Below are positions 25,189-33,372 of a stretch of 42,724 nucleotides of DNA, piece after piece. The position numbers and the translations under genes are program-made. Source of the DNA: Acidimicrobiia bacterium (GTDB lineage: Bacteria > Acidobacteriota > Vicinamibacteria > Vicinamibacterales > UBA2999); assembly GCA_016871375.1 (NCBI GenBank), contig VFYY01000014.1, positions 1-42,724 of the forward strand, read 5' to 3'. The notes under the pieces are model-generated. The model was not told the origin of the DNA, ran no database searches, and worked only from the letters and a program-made list of their open reading frames with translations. Numbering within the stretch: the first letter of the stretch is position 1; the number at the start of each line of letters is the position of its first letter.

Positions 25189-26340
25189 CTACCGCGCGGG
25201 CCGGGCCCAGCCCTTTTCGAAGTGTTCTTCCCAATTCTGCGCCCAGGGCCGGCCGAAGTAGTCGATGTATCCGGCGTCACCGGGCAGGAGCTGCGTCGGC
25301 TTGCCGTCGGGGCCGTTGACGATCGTGCTCTGGACGCGGCACTCGACGAACATGTGCCGCGCGTCGTGGTCGTCGGGCGCCGCGCGCCGCTGCCACGGCG
25401 TGACGATGTGCAGCGGCCGGAGGAAGGCGTCGGGATCGTAGAACGTGGCGTCGACGGTGATCGTCCGGCCGTCGGCGCTCGGCGTGTACGTCTCGATCAC
25501 TTCCAGGCGGCTGCTGTATTCGAACATCGAATGCGAGATCGTCCAGCCCTGCACGTTGGCCGTCCAGGCGACCAGCGTGGCGCCGTCCCAGAAGCCGACC
25601 GTCTCGCCGAACCATTGCGGCACCTGCTGCGAGTGAGTCTGGCCGACGAGGATCTTCCGCAGGAAGTTGTCGCTCGTGCCCGAGAGGAGCTGAAGCTGGT
25701 GCGGCGTCATGAGCCACTCGACGTTGGCGCCGAGCGAGAACTCGGCCCACCAGCGGAGGAGCCCCTCGGGGTAGCAGAACGCCGCCATCCATTGCGGCGA
25801 GTTGTTCACCACCTCGTGGTAGTTCTGCTGCACCATGCGGCGCCTGTAATCCGGCGTCAGCAGCGAGAGCATCGTCGCCGTCTGCAGGTTGCGGCCCCAG
25901 ATCCACTGTTCCTCGGGAGCGAGGCGGCGGTACCAGCCGTCCCAGTCCGGCAGCGTCTGGCGCGTGTGGACCGTCGGACCGCCGCGCATCCGCGCCCGCG
26001 CGAGCAGGGCGTCGTAGTGCTCCTTCGCGGTCGCGTAGGGGTACGGGCTGACGATCGTCGAGACGTCGCGATCGCGCGTGCAGTCGCCCCACGTGCCGAA
26101 CCGGCCCTCGCGCACCATGTCGGTGAGCGCCCGCGGCGTGTTGCAGCGCGCGTAGCGCTTGTCGAGCCAGGACCGTTCGTCGAGATAGAAGTTCCTGCTG
26201 GTGAAGAGGTCCACCGGCAGCGACGTGACGCCGGGCGGCGGCGCCGCCCCCTGGGCATGCGCGACATCGTCGCGCGCGACGGCCGCCATGGCCGCCGCGG
26301 CGAGTGCGACGGCCGCTACGATCGTGCGGGCAGGATGCAT
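25189..26340 (-). CDS. secreted protein, paralogue of the 3705-4934 product
   Basis: A 383-residue exported protein (signal peptide about 1-29, ending DVAHA). It follows the 3705 protein almost end to end: [82 protein letters not shown] and [20 protein letters not shown]. The Gln/Gly/Pro linker of the first copy is missing. Unlike the first copy it has no DUF6152 neighbour. Function is unknown. The ATG at 26338-26340 lies 6 bases after a -10 box, so the message may be leaderless. A remnant of other genes follows the TAG at 25189-25191. Confidence 0.85.
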   Translation of the reverse strand: MHPARTIVAAVALAAAAMAAVARDDVAHAQGAAPPPGVTSLPVDLFTSRNFYLDERSWLDKRYARCNTPRALTDMVREGRFGTWGDCTRDRDVSTIVSPYPYATAKEHYDALLARARMRGGPTVHTRQTLPDWDGWYRRLAPEEQWIWGRNLQTATMLSLLTPDYRRRMVQQNYHEVVNNSPQWMAAFCYPEGLLRWWAEFSLGANVEWLMTPHQLQLLSGTSDNFLRKILVGQTHSQQVPQWFGETVGFWDGATLVAWTANVQGWTISHSMFEYSSRLEVIETYTPSADGRTITVDATFYDPDAFLRPLHIVTPWQRRAAPDDHDARHMFVECRVQSTIVNGPDGKPTQLLPGDAGYIDYFGRPWAQNWEEHFEKGWARPAR

Positions 26341-26346
26341 GGCCGG

Positions 26347-26375
26347 ATGCTATGCCGCACGCTGGGTGCGGTCAA
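26347..26375 (-). promoter_or_regulatory. sigma70-type promoter with leaderless start
   Basis: Minus strand: TTGACC (26370-26375), 17-base spacer, TAGCAT (26347-26352). The -10 ends 6 bases before the ATG at 26340. No ribosome binding site lies between, so transcription and translation probably start together. Confidence 0.6.
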
Positions 26376-26389
26376 CGAGAACTGGTAGG

Positions 26390-27865
26390 ATGGCGCGCAT
26401 TCCTCACCCGCCTCGCCGGATTGTCGGTGTTCTGCTCCTTCTCACCGCGGGCGCGGCGGGTGCCGTCGCTCCAGCGCGGTTCGTCCGCTTCAGCGAGGCC
26501 CGCCCGATCCTCACCGAGCTTGCCGGCACGCTGCCCGCCGGCCTCGACGCGCTGGCCCCTGCGCAGCTCGAGGCCGCGTGGCCCGGCTGGATCGAGCGCC
26601 ACGATCGCGCGATCCGCGCGCGGCTCGAGCGGGGCGACGAAGACACCATCGTCAACTGGCTGCTGTTCGGGACGTCGTTCACATCGAGACCGCGCGCGGT
26701 GCTCGGCGCCGTGGAGGCCGGTGGCGATCCGGACGCGGTGCTGCGCAAGACGATCGCGCTGATCACCGCCCGGCTCGACGACCTGCTGATCGCGCTGGCG
26801 AAGCCCGGCGCCGACGAGCGGCGTCTGTTCGCGCGCGCGTTTCTCGAGCGGCGCGGACTGCGCTTCGCGTCGCCGGCGGACATGGATGCCGCGGGGCAGT
26901 ACCTGATGGCGGCCGTCATCCGCGTGGCCACCGAACAGGATCAGATTGATCAGGAGCTGGCCGCCACGAGCGGCGGCGATCCGGGCACGGAGTTCGTCAG
27001 GCGCTCGCGGCTGTTCCGCACGCGCGGCCTGTCGCTCGACACCGCGCTCCCCTCCAACCACGCGGTCGAGCAGACGTTGTCGGCGATGAAGGCGCGGGGC
27101 GTGCTGACGGCCGGCTCGGTGCGGCGCGTGGCGATCGTCGGTCCGGGTCTCGACTTCGCGGACAAGGACGTCGGCTTCGATGCGTATCCGCAGCAGACCG
27201 TGCAGCCGTTCGCCGTCCTGGACTCGCTCAAGCGGCTCGGCCTCGCGCCTCCCGCCGCCGACCCGGACATCGTCCTGCTGGACATCAGCCCGCGGGTGGT
27301 CGATCACGTGACGCGGGCGCGGGCGCGCGCCACCAAGACGATGGGCTACACGCTGAACCTGCCGCTGCCGCGCAGCACGCCGTGGCTGCCGGAGGTGCGG
27401 GCGTACTGGAAGGCGTTTGGCAGTCAGATCGGCGCGCCGGCTCAACCGGCAGCGGCGACGGCGGTGGCGGCGCTCGCCGACGTCCGGGCCGTCAGGGTGC
27501 GGCCGTCGGCCGTCCAGCGCCTGTCGGTCCTGGACCTGAATATCGTCACCGAACGGCTGGACGGGGAGGCGTTCGACCTGGTGATCGCCACCAACGTGTT
27601 CATCTACTACGACACGCTCGAGCAGGCGCTGGCGTTTGCCAACGTGGCCGCCATGCTGAAACCGGGCGGATTCCTGCTGGCGAACGTATCCGCGCCCCGG
27701 CTTTCGTCCCTGGCGCTGAACGCCGTGGACACCACCACAACCCGCTATACCGGGACGGGAATCCTCGACTTTCTGGTCTGGTATCAGGCCCCCGCCCGGC
27801 AAGCATTCTTGCGCAAGCTGATATCCATTCAAGGCACGATTGACATCTCAGCTGGAGGCGTTTAG
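26390..27865 (+). CDS. methyltransferase-like protein with N-terminal leader
   Basis: A 491-residue protein. Residues 9-27 (RRIVGVLLLLTAGAAGAVA) look like a signal peptide or anchor. A helical region follows, then a Rossmann-like part: RVAIVGPGLDFADKD (246-260), LLDISPRVVDH and FDLVIATNVFIYYD (395-408) with MLKPGGFLLANVSA, which match motifs I, IV and VI of SAM methyltransferases of the CheR type. Motif I is poor in glycine. A SAM enzyme with an export leader is unexpected; it may be anchored with the enzyme part in the cytoplasm, or the start may be wrong. No ribosome binding site is visible at ATG 26390. The gene is divergent from the 25189-26340 gene. Confidence 0.65.
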   Translation: MARIPHPPRRIVGVLLLLTAGAAGAVAPARFVRFSEARPILTELAGTLPAGLDALAPAQLEAAWPGWIERHDRAIRARLERGDEDTIVNWLLFGTSFTSRPRAVLGAVEAGGDPDAVLRKTIALITARLDDLLIALAKPGADERRLFARAFLERRGLRFASPADMDAAGQYLMAAVIRVATEQDQIDQELAATSGGDPGTEFVRRSRLFRTRGLSLDTALPSNHAVEQTLSAMKARGVLTAGSVRRVAIVGPGLDFADKDVGFDAYPQQTVQPFAVLDSLKRLGLAPPAADPDIVLLDISPRVVDHVTRARARATKTMGYTLNLPLPRSTPWLPEVRAYWKAFGSQIGAPAQPAAATAVAALADVRAVRVRPSAVQRLSVLDLNIVTERLDGEAFDLVIATNVFIYYDTLEQALAFANVAAMLKPGGFLLANVSAPRLSSLALNAVDTTTTRYTGTGILDFLVWYQAPARQAFLRKLISIQGTIDISAGGV

Positions 27866-27890
27866 CCTCCCCCGTTACGCAGGCTATACT
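27862..27890 (+). promoter_or_regulatory. candidate promoter of TonB receptor 2
   Basis: TATACT at 27885-27890 is a good -10 box; TTAGCC at 27862-27867, 17 bases before, is only a weak -35. The leader is about 50 bases and holds GAGGAGG (27934-27940), 6 bases before ATG 27947. Confidence 0.4.
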
Positions 27891-27946
27891 CCTACGCTTC
27901 AGTCGCCGGTGTCGTCCACTCGGAGCCACGTTTGAGGAGGACAGAA

Positions 27947-30900
27947 ATGCTGACTTCGGTTCAGCGAGCCCGGGCGTCCCTCGTTGTCTTGTCCCTGCTA
28001 GTGCTCCTGCCATCGGCGGCCTTCGCACAGGCCGCGATCACCGGTGTCGTTCGCGACGCCGGAGGCCTCGTGCTGCCGGGCGTGACGGTGGAAGCCACCA
28101 GCCCCGCGTTGATTGAGAAGGTCCGATCGGTCATCACCGACGCCACCGGCCAGTACCGCATCGTCGACCTGCGCCCCGGCACCTACACGGTGACGATGGC
28201 GCTGCCGGGGTTCAACACCTTCAGGCGCGAGGGCATCGAGCTGTCGGGGCAATTCATCGCCACGGTGAACGCCAGCCTCAACGTCGGCTCGCTCGAAGAA
28301 ACGATCACGGTGACTGGTGAGTCGCCGGTCGTGGACGTGCAGACCACGCGCGCGCAGACGATCATCGACCGCGACGTGCTCGCGGCCATTCCCTCGTCCC
28401 GCAACGTCGTCGGCATCCAGGCGATCATCCCCGGCATGAACACCGACGGCGATTCCGGCGGCATCAACGGGACGATGCAGGGCGGCGCCTCCGCCATCCA
28501 CGGCGGGCGCAACGCCGACTCGCGCATCTACGCCGACGGCATCAACATGGGGTGGGCCGGCGGCAACGGCGGCGGCGGCCAGATGCCGCAGGTCGCGGCG
28601 TCGCAGGAAGTCGTCATGACGCTCTCGGGCGGGAACGCCGAAGCCGAGACGGGCGGCGTGGTCTTCAATGCCATTCCGCGTGACGGCGGCAACACGTTCA
28701 GCGGCCAGGGCAACTTCAGCGGCTCGAACGGGAGCCTGCAGGGCAGCAATTACACGGACGAGCTCAAGAACGCCGGCCTGCGCGCGCCATTCGAGCTGAT
28801 CAGAGTCTACGACGCGAACGCGATGTACGGCGGCCGGATCCTGCCGGACCGGCTGTGGTTCTACGGCGTCTACCGCCAGGTCGGAGGCAAGCGCACGGTG
28901 CCCGGCATGTTCGCGAACAGGAACGCCGGCAACCCGAACTCCTGGGTCGTGGACTTCGACCGCAGCAAGCAGGCGTACAACAACAGCCTCGAGCGGCAGG
29001 CGACCGTCCGGTTGACGTGGCAGGCGACGCCGCGCAACAAGTTCAACGCCCACTGGGCCGAGCAGTACAACGACGCCAACTACGGCGACGCCGGCGGCAC
29101 GGCCACGACGACGCCGGAGGCGCAGACGCGCACCTACTACATCCCCTCGCGCCAGCCGCACGCCACGTGGCAGTCGCCGATCTCGGGCCGGCTGCTCGCA
29201 GAAGCCGGCTGGGGCATGTATCAGGCCCGTTACCGGTTCGCGCCGCGGAACGACGGCACGCACAACCCGGCGATGATTCAGCGGCTGGAGCAGGCCGGCG
29301 AGATCCCCGGTCTCCTGTCACGCATGCCGCGCGCGCCGGGCCAGGGCGGGTTCACGCACTCGCTCATCGGCAACCTCGCGAGCCTGCGGGCGTCGCTGAC
29401 GTTCGTCACCGGCGCGCACAACCTGAAGGTCGGCTACCAGGGCGGCTTCGGCAACCCGTCGCAGACCTACCAGAACACGACGCAGGTGGTGCAGGTCCGG
29501 ACGCTGAACGGCGTGCCGAACCAGCTCACGCAGACGATCTCGGTCGGCCCCGACACCAAGTACGTCCGGAATCTCATCCCGACGAACTTCTACGCGCAGG
29601 ATCAGTGGACGCGCGGCCGGCTGACGCTGCAGGGCGGCATCCGCTACGACTCGCTGATCTCGACCTATCCCGATCAGCGCATCGGCGGCCCGGGTTGGCC
29701 GTACGCGCCCCAGGAGATCTTCTTCCCGAGCCGCTCGACGCCCGGCTACGAGTGGAAGGACCTCGGGCCCCGCATCGGCGTGGCCTACGACGTCTTCGGC
29801 ACCGGCAGGACGGCGATCCGGTTCAACGTTGGCCGCTACATCGAAGCCATCACGGCGAGCAACAACGACCTCGACATGAACCCGATGGTGCGGACTCCGG
29901 TCAACTCGACGCGCGGGTGGACCGACACGAACAGGAACTTCGTGCCCGACTGCGACCTGATGAACCGTGAGGCGAACGGCGAGTGTGCCCGACTGGACAA
30001 CCAGAACCTGGGCAGGCCGATCTTCAGCCGGTCATTCGATCCGGAGTACGTCAGCGGCTTCGGCAGCCGGCCGTACAACTGGTCGGTCGGCTTTGGCGTC
30101 CAGCACGAAGTGATCACGGGCGTCTCGGCGACCGTGACGTTCAACCGCAACTGGTGGGGCAACTGGTACGTCGTGGACAACCGCTCGACCAATCTCGCGG
30201 ACTACACGCCGTACAGCATCCAGGCGCCGCGCGACCCGCGGCTTCCGGGCGGCGGCGGCCAGACGATCAGCGGCCTCTACAACCTCGTCCCCGAGAAGGT
30301 CGGGCTGGTCGACGAGCTCGCCCAGTCGTACGCGAACTTCGGCGACCAGATCGAGAACTGGCAGGGCATCGACGTGTCCATCGTGGCGCGGACGCGGCTG
30401 GGGCTCACCGTCCAGGGCGGCACGAGCACCGGCCGGCGGCTGGCGGACGCGTGTGATGTGCGGGCGAAGCTGCCCGAGCTCGGCACCGGTCCGACAGGGG
30501 TGACCAACGCCTCCGTGACCGCGAACGTCACCGCACTCGGCGGCGGCGCGTTCTCGGCCTCGGTGAACAACCCCTATTGCCGGATCGCGGAGCCCTACCG
30601 GACCGACTTCCGCGGCCTCGCGACCTACACCGTGCCGAAGGTGGACGTCCAGGTGGCGGCGACCTGGGCCAGCATCCCGGGCGAGTCGCTGCGCGCGGAC
30701 TACATCGCGACCAACGCGGTGATCGCCGCGGGCCCGCAGCCGCTGGGCCGGCCGCTGACCGGCGCCGCGACGGTCTCCGTCAACCTGATCCCGCCCGCCA
30801 CGATGTGGGGCGCGCGGCGCAATAACGTCGACATGCGCATCGCGAAGGTCCTCCGCTACGGCGGCACCCGCGCGCAGGTCGGCGTGGACATCTACAACCT

Positions 30901-31021
30901 GATGAACGCCGATACGGTCACGAACTACAACTTCGGGTTCGTGCCGGGCGGCTCGTGGCTGATCCCGACGCAGGTGACACCGGCGCGGTACGCGCGCATC
31001 AGCGTGCAGTACGACTTCTAA
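27947..31021 (+). CDS. TonB-dependent receptor with carboxypeptidase regulatory-like domain (second)
   Basis: A 1024-residue outer-membrane receptor. It has a signal peptide (about 1-27, ending AAFAQ) and a carboxypeptidase regulatory-like domain at about 28-115 (AAITGVVRDAGGLVLPGVTV). A plug domain with QTIIDRDVLAAIPSSRNVVG and a Gly-rich loop (AGGNGGGGQMPQV, with the DGINM segment) follows, then the barrel ending ISVQYDF. It is not a close copy of receptor 1; similarity is limited to family landmarks. Strong RBS GAGGAGG supports ATG 27947. The TAA stop overlaps the TAG of the convergent MFS gene (CTAA). Confidence 0.93.
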   Translation: MLTSVQRARASLVVLSLLVLLPSAAFAQAAITGVVRDAGGLVLPGVTVEATSPALIEKVRSVITDATGQYRIVDLRPGTYTVTMALPGFNTFRREGIELSGQFIATVNASLNVGSLEETITVTGESPVVDVQTTRAQTIIDRDVLAAIPSSRNVVGIQAIIPGMNTDGDSGGINGTMQGGASAIHGGRNADSRIYADGINMGWAGGNGGGGQMPQVAASQEVVMTLSGGNAEAETGGVVFNAIPRDGGNTFSGQGNFSGSNGSLQGSNYTDELKNAGLRAPFELIRVYDANAMYGGRILPDRLWFYGVYRQVGGKRTVPGMFANRNAGNPNSWVVDFDRSKQAYNNSLERQATVRLTWQATPRNKFNAHWAEQYNDANYGDAGGTATTTPEAQTRTYYIPSRQPHATWQSPISGRLLAEAGWGMYQARYRFAPRNDGTHNPAMIQRLEQAGEIPGLLSRMPRAPGQGGFTHSLIGNLASLRASLTFVTGAHNLKVGYQGGFGNPSQTYQNTTQVVQVRTLNGVPNQLTQTISVGPDTKYVRNLIPTNFYAQDQWTRGRLTLQGGIRYDSLISTYPDQRIGGPGWPYAPQEIFFPSRSTPGYEWKDLGPRIGVAYDVFGTGRTAIRFNVGRYIEAITASNNDLDMNPMVRTPVNSTRGWTDTNRNFVPDCDLMNREANGECARLDNQNLGRPIFSRSFDPEYVSGFGSRPYNWSVGFGVQHEVITGVSATVTFNRNWWGNWYVVDNRSTNLADYTPYSIQAPRDPRLPGGGGQTISGLYNLVPEKVGLVDELAQSYANFGDQIENWQGIDVSIVARTRLGLTVQGGTSTGRRLADACDVRAKLPELGTGPTGVTNASVTANVTALGGGAFSASVNNPYCRIAEPYRTDFRGLATYTVPKVDVQVAATWASIPGESLRADYIATNAVIAAGPQPLGRPLTGAATVSVNLIPPATMWGARRNNVDMRIAKVLRYGGTRAQVGVDIYNLMNADTVTNYNFGFVPGGSWLIPTQVTPARYARISVQYDF

Positions 31022-32379
31022 TCAGGGCTGGTAAGGCCAGTGGGGCGGGTAGGGCCAGTGGGCTCTTCCGCCCCACTCACCCCACCCGCCTCACCCGCCC
31101 CACTCGCCTCACCCGCCCAGTCGAGCTCCTCGTCCGCTGTCTCGCGCGCGACGAGCAACCCCACCAACGACAACACCGCGGCGCCCGTCAGGTAATAGCC
31201 GACGTACGCGACGCCGTAGCGCTCGGCGAGCGACGTCGCGATGTACGGCGCCAGCGACGCGCCGAAGATGCCGGCCATGTTGAAGGTGAGTGAGCTGCCC
31301 GTGTAGCGCACCGCCGTGGGGAAGAGCTCGGCGAGCACGGTGCCGAGCGGGCCGTAGGTGAGCCCCATCAGCCCGAGCCCGATGGCCAGCGTGAGCACCG
31401 CGCCCGTGGTGCCGCCGCCGAGGAGCGGCCCGAGCCCGAGCCCGAAGATCGCGATGCCGATGCTGGCCGCCATGAGCATCGGCCGGCGCCGCCGCTCGGC
31501 GAGCGACGCCGAGATCGGGATCGTGATCGCGAAGCACACGACGCCGACGAGCTGGATGCGCAGGAACTCGTCGCGCGTGAAGCCGAGCGCGGACGTGCCC
31601 CACGACAGCGTGAACACCGTCATCAGGTAGAAGACGACGAACGTCGCCAGCGAGACGAGCGTGCCGGCGACCACCGTGCCGCCGTGGCGGCGCAGCACGA
31701 CCGCCATCGGCACGCGCACGCGCTCCTGGCGTTCGACCGCGGCGGTGAAGACCGGTGTCTCGCTGATCGCGAGCCGGACGTACAGGCCGACGAGGACCAG
31801 CACCGCGCTGGCGAGAAATGGCACGCGCCATCCCCATGCGACGAACTGGTCGTTGGTCAGCGCGCCGGAGAGCGCGAGGAACACGGTCGTCGAGAGGAAG
31901 AAGCCGAGGGGCGCGCCGAGCTGCGGGAACATCCCGTACCAGGCGCGCCGTCCCGGCGGCGCGTTCTCGATCGCCAGCAGCACCGCGCCGCCCCATTCGC
32001 CGCCGAGGCCGAGCCCCTGGCCGAAGCGGCACAGCGCCAGCAGCACGGGCGCCGCAAGTCCGATCGACTGGTAAGCCGGCAGCGCGCCAATCGCCACCGT
32101 CGAGACGCCCATCGTCAGCAGCGTGGCCACGAGCGTCGTCTTGCGGCCGATCCGGTCGCCGAAGTGGCCGAAGAGCGCGGAGCCGACGGGGCGCGCGACG
32201 AAGGCGATGCCGAACGTGGCGAGGGAGGCGAGCGTCGCGGTCGCCGGATCCGACGCCGGGAAGAAGAGCGTGGGGAAGACCAGCACCGCGGCGGTGCCGT
32301 AGATGTAGAAGTCGAAGAACTCGATCGTCGTCCCGATCAGGCTCGCGAAGAGGACCTGACGCGGGGTGTTGGCTGGCAT
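31018..32379 (-). CDS. MFS transporter, metabolite:H+ symporter (MHS) type
   Basis: A 453-residue 12-helix transporter. The N-terminus IGTTIEFFDFYIYG is the MHS signature (usually GNxxEWYDFxxYG), followed by FGHFGDRIGRK, the MFS motif between helices 2 and 3, and RFGQGLGLGGEWGGAV of helix 4. Relatives carry organic acids such as citrate, ketoglutarate, proline or shikimate, but the substrate is unknown. The last 30 or so residues are a Gly/Glu/Ala/Ser-rich tail encoded by tandem 9-base repeats, not part of the fold. It is divergent from the pseudouridine synthase and convergent with TonB receptor 2. Confidence 0.9.
   Translation of the reverse strand: MPANTPRQVLFASLIGTTIEFFDFYIYGTAAVLVFPTLFFPASDPATATLASLATFGIAFVARPVGSALFGHFGDRIGRKTTLVATLLTMGVSTVAIGALPAYQSIGLAAPVLLALCRFGQGLGLGGEWGGAVLLAIENAPPGRRAWYGMFPQLGAPLGFFLSTTVFLALSGALTNDQFVAWGWRVPFLASAVLVLVGLYVRLAISETPVFTAAVERQERVRVPMAVVLRRHGGTVVAGTLVSLATFVVFYLMTVFTLSWGTSALGFTRDEFLRIQLVGVVCFAITIPISASLAERRRRPMLMAASIGIAIFGLGLGPLLGGGTTGAVLTLAIGLGLMGLTYGPLGTVLAELFPTAVRYTGSSLTFNMAGIFGASLAPYIATSLAERYGVAYVGYYLTGAAVLSLVGLLVARETADEELDWAGEASGAGEAGGVSGAEEPTGPTRPTGLTSPD
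31071..31115. repeat. 9-base tandem repeat (five units) inside the MFS gene tail
   Basis: Units CCCCACTCA, CCCCACCCG, CCTCACCCG, CCCCACTCG and CCTCACCCG follow in phase. Nearby, GTGGGGCGGGT at 31040-31050 is complementary to ACCCGCCCCAC at 31092-31102, so the region can fold. On the minus strand it is read in frame as three-residue repeats of the GEA/SGA type. Confidence 0.8.
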
Positions 32380-32416
32380 CCGAGGGCGAAATCTTACTTC
32401 GGGATAAGGTACGGTC

Positions 32417-33190
32417 ATGGCCGGACGCCCGCTGAAGACGCTGGAGCGCGTGATCTCCAAGGCCGGGCTCGGCTCGCGCGTCGAGGCGCGGACGTGGATG
32501 CACGCCGGCCGCGTGACGGTGAACGGCCGCGTCGTCCAGAACCCCGACCACTGGGTGGACATGGAGCGCGACCGCGTCGCGCTCGACGGCCGGCCGCTGA
32601 AGGCGCGCAGCCGGGTGTACGTCCTGCTCTACAAGCCGACCGGGTATCTCACCACCTACAAGGATCCGGAGGGACGGCCGACGGTCTACGACCTGATTGA
32701 GGACGTGGGCACGTTCGTCTCGCCGGTCGGGCGGCTGGACATGGACACGTCGGGCCTGCTGCTGCTGACCAACGACAACCAGTTCGCCGAGCGCGTAACG
32801 AACCCGAAGTCGCATGTGCCGAAGACGTACCTCGTGAAGGCGTCCACGCGGCTGAGCGACGAGCAGCTGCAGCAGCTCGGCGACGGCATCGAGCTGTCGG
32901 ACGGGCCCACGCGGCCGGCCGTGGTGACGCGCGTGCGCGACTCCGCCAAGTACACGCACTTCGAGATCACGCTCACCGAGGGACGCAACCGCCAGGTGCG
33001 CCGCATGGTGGAGGCGTTGGGGGCGGTGGTGTTGAAGCTGGTACGCGTCCGGATCGGTCCGCTCGCGATCGGCAGGCTGCCGATCGGCAAGTGGCGGCTG
33101 CTCACGCGCGCCGAGGCCGAGTCGCTTATGCCGCCGCCATCGCGGCGCGCCGCCGCCGGATCCGTGTCCGCGCGAGCCAGTAAAACATGA
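32417..33190 (+). CDS. rluB: ribosomal pseudouridine synthase, RluB/RsuA-like
   Basis: A 257-residue enzyme of the RsuA family. An S4 RNA-binding domain is at about 7-55 (TLERVISKAGLGSRVEARTW), and the catalytic domain has YKPTGYLTT and GRLDMDTSGLLLLTND. Asp108 of GRLD is the expected nucleophile. EGRNRQVRRMVEALG is the family motif near the C-terminus. It should make a pseudouridine in 23S rRNA. The assignment to RluB rather than RluE/RluF/RsuA rests on general resemblance only. The tail past 240 is basic, low in complexity and overlaps the convergent 33126-33371 gene by 65 bases. Confidence 0.88.
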   Translation: MAGRPLKTLERVISKAGLGSRVEARTWMHAGRVTVNGRVVQNPDHWVDMERDRVALDGRPLKARSRVYVLLYKPTGYLTTYKDPEGRPTVYDLIEDVGTFVSPVGRLDMDTSGLLLLTNDNQFAERVTNPKSHVPKTYLVKASTRLSDEQLQQLGDGIELSDGPTRPAVVTRVRDSAKYTHFEITLTEGRNRQVRRMVEALGAVVLKLVRVRIGPLAIGRLPIGKWRLLTRAEAESLMPPPSRRAAAGSVSARASKT

Positions 33191-33371
33191 CGGCCAGCGG
33201 CAGCAGCGCGAGCACGGGACGGATGCCCGAGCTCTTGAACGGCTCGGGAAACACCTGCGGCTGACCGAGGAAGAACGATCCGGTGGCGACGGCCGTCGCC
33301 ATGCACGCCACGTGGCCCGCGACGATGGCGACGAGGCCCGCGGCTGGGTGGACAGGACCCAGGGGTGACAT
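33126..33371 (-). CDS. small two-helix membrane protein
   Basis: An 81-residue protein with two hydrophobic segments (about 11-35 and 50-67) and a basic C-terminus (RTRIRRRRAAMAAA). The ATG (33369-33371) follows the stop of the propeller gene after one base, and GAGGGGAATGAG upstream serves as ribosome binding site. This makes it the third gene of the PadR operon. It overlaps the end of the convergent pseudouridine synthase gene. Function is unknown. Confidence 0.6.
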   Translation of the reverse strand: MSPLGPVHPAAGLVAIVAGHVACMATAVATGSFFLGQPQVFPEPFKSSGIRPVLALLPLAVMFYWLARTRIRRRRAAMAAA

Positions 33372-33372
33372 C

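Noticed and set aside
21288-25280. A 1330-codon open frame on the minus strand
   Set aside because: It is antisense to TonB receptor 1, has an Arg/His/Val-rich composition typical of GC-rich shadows, and no domain is visible.
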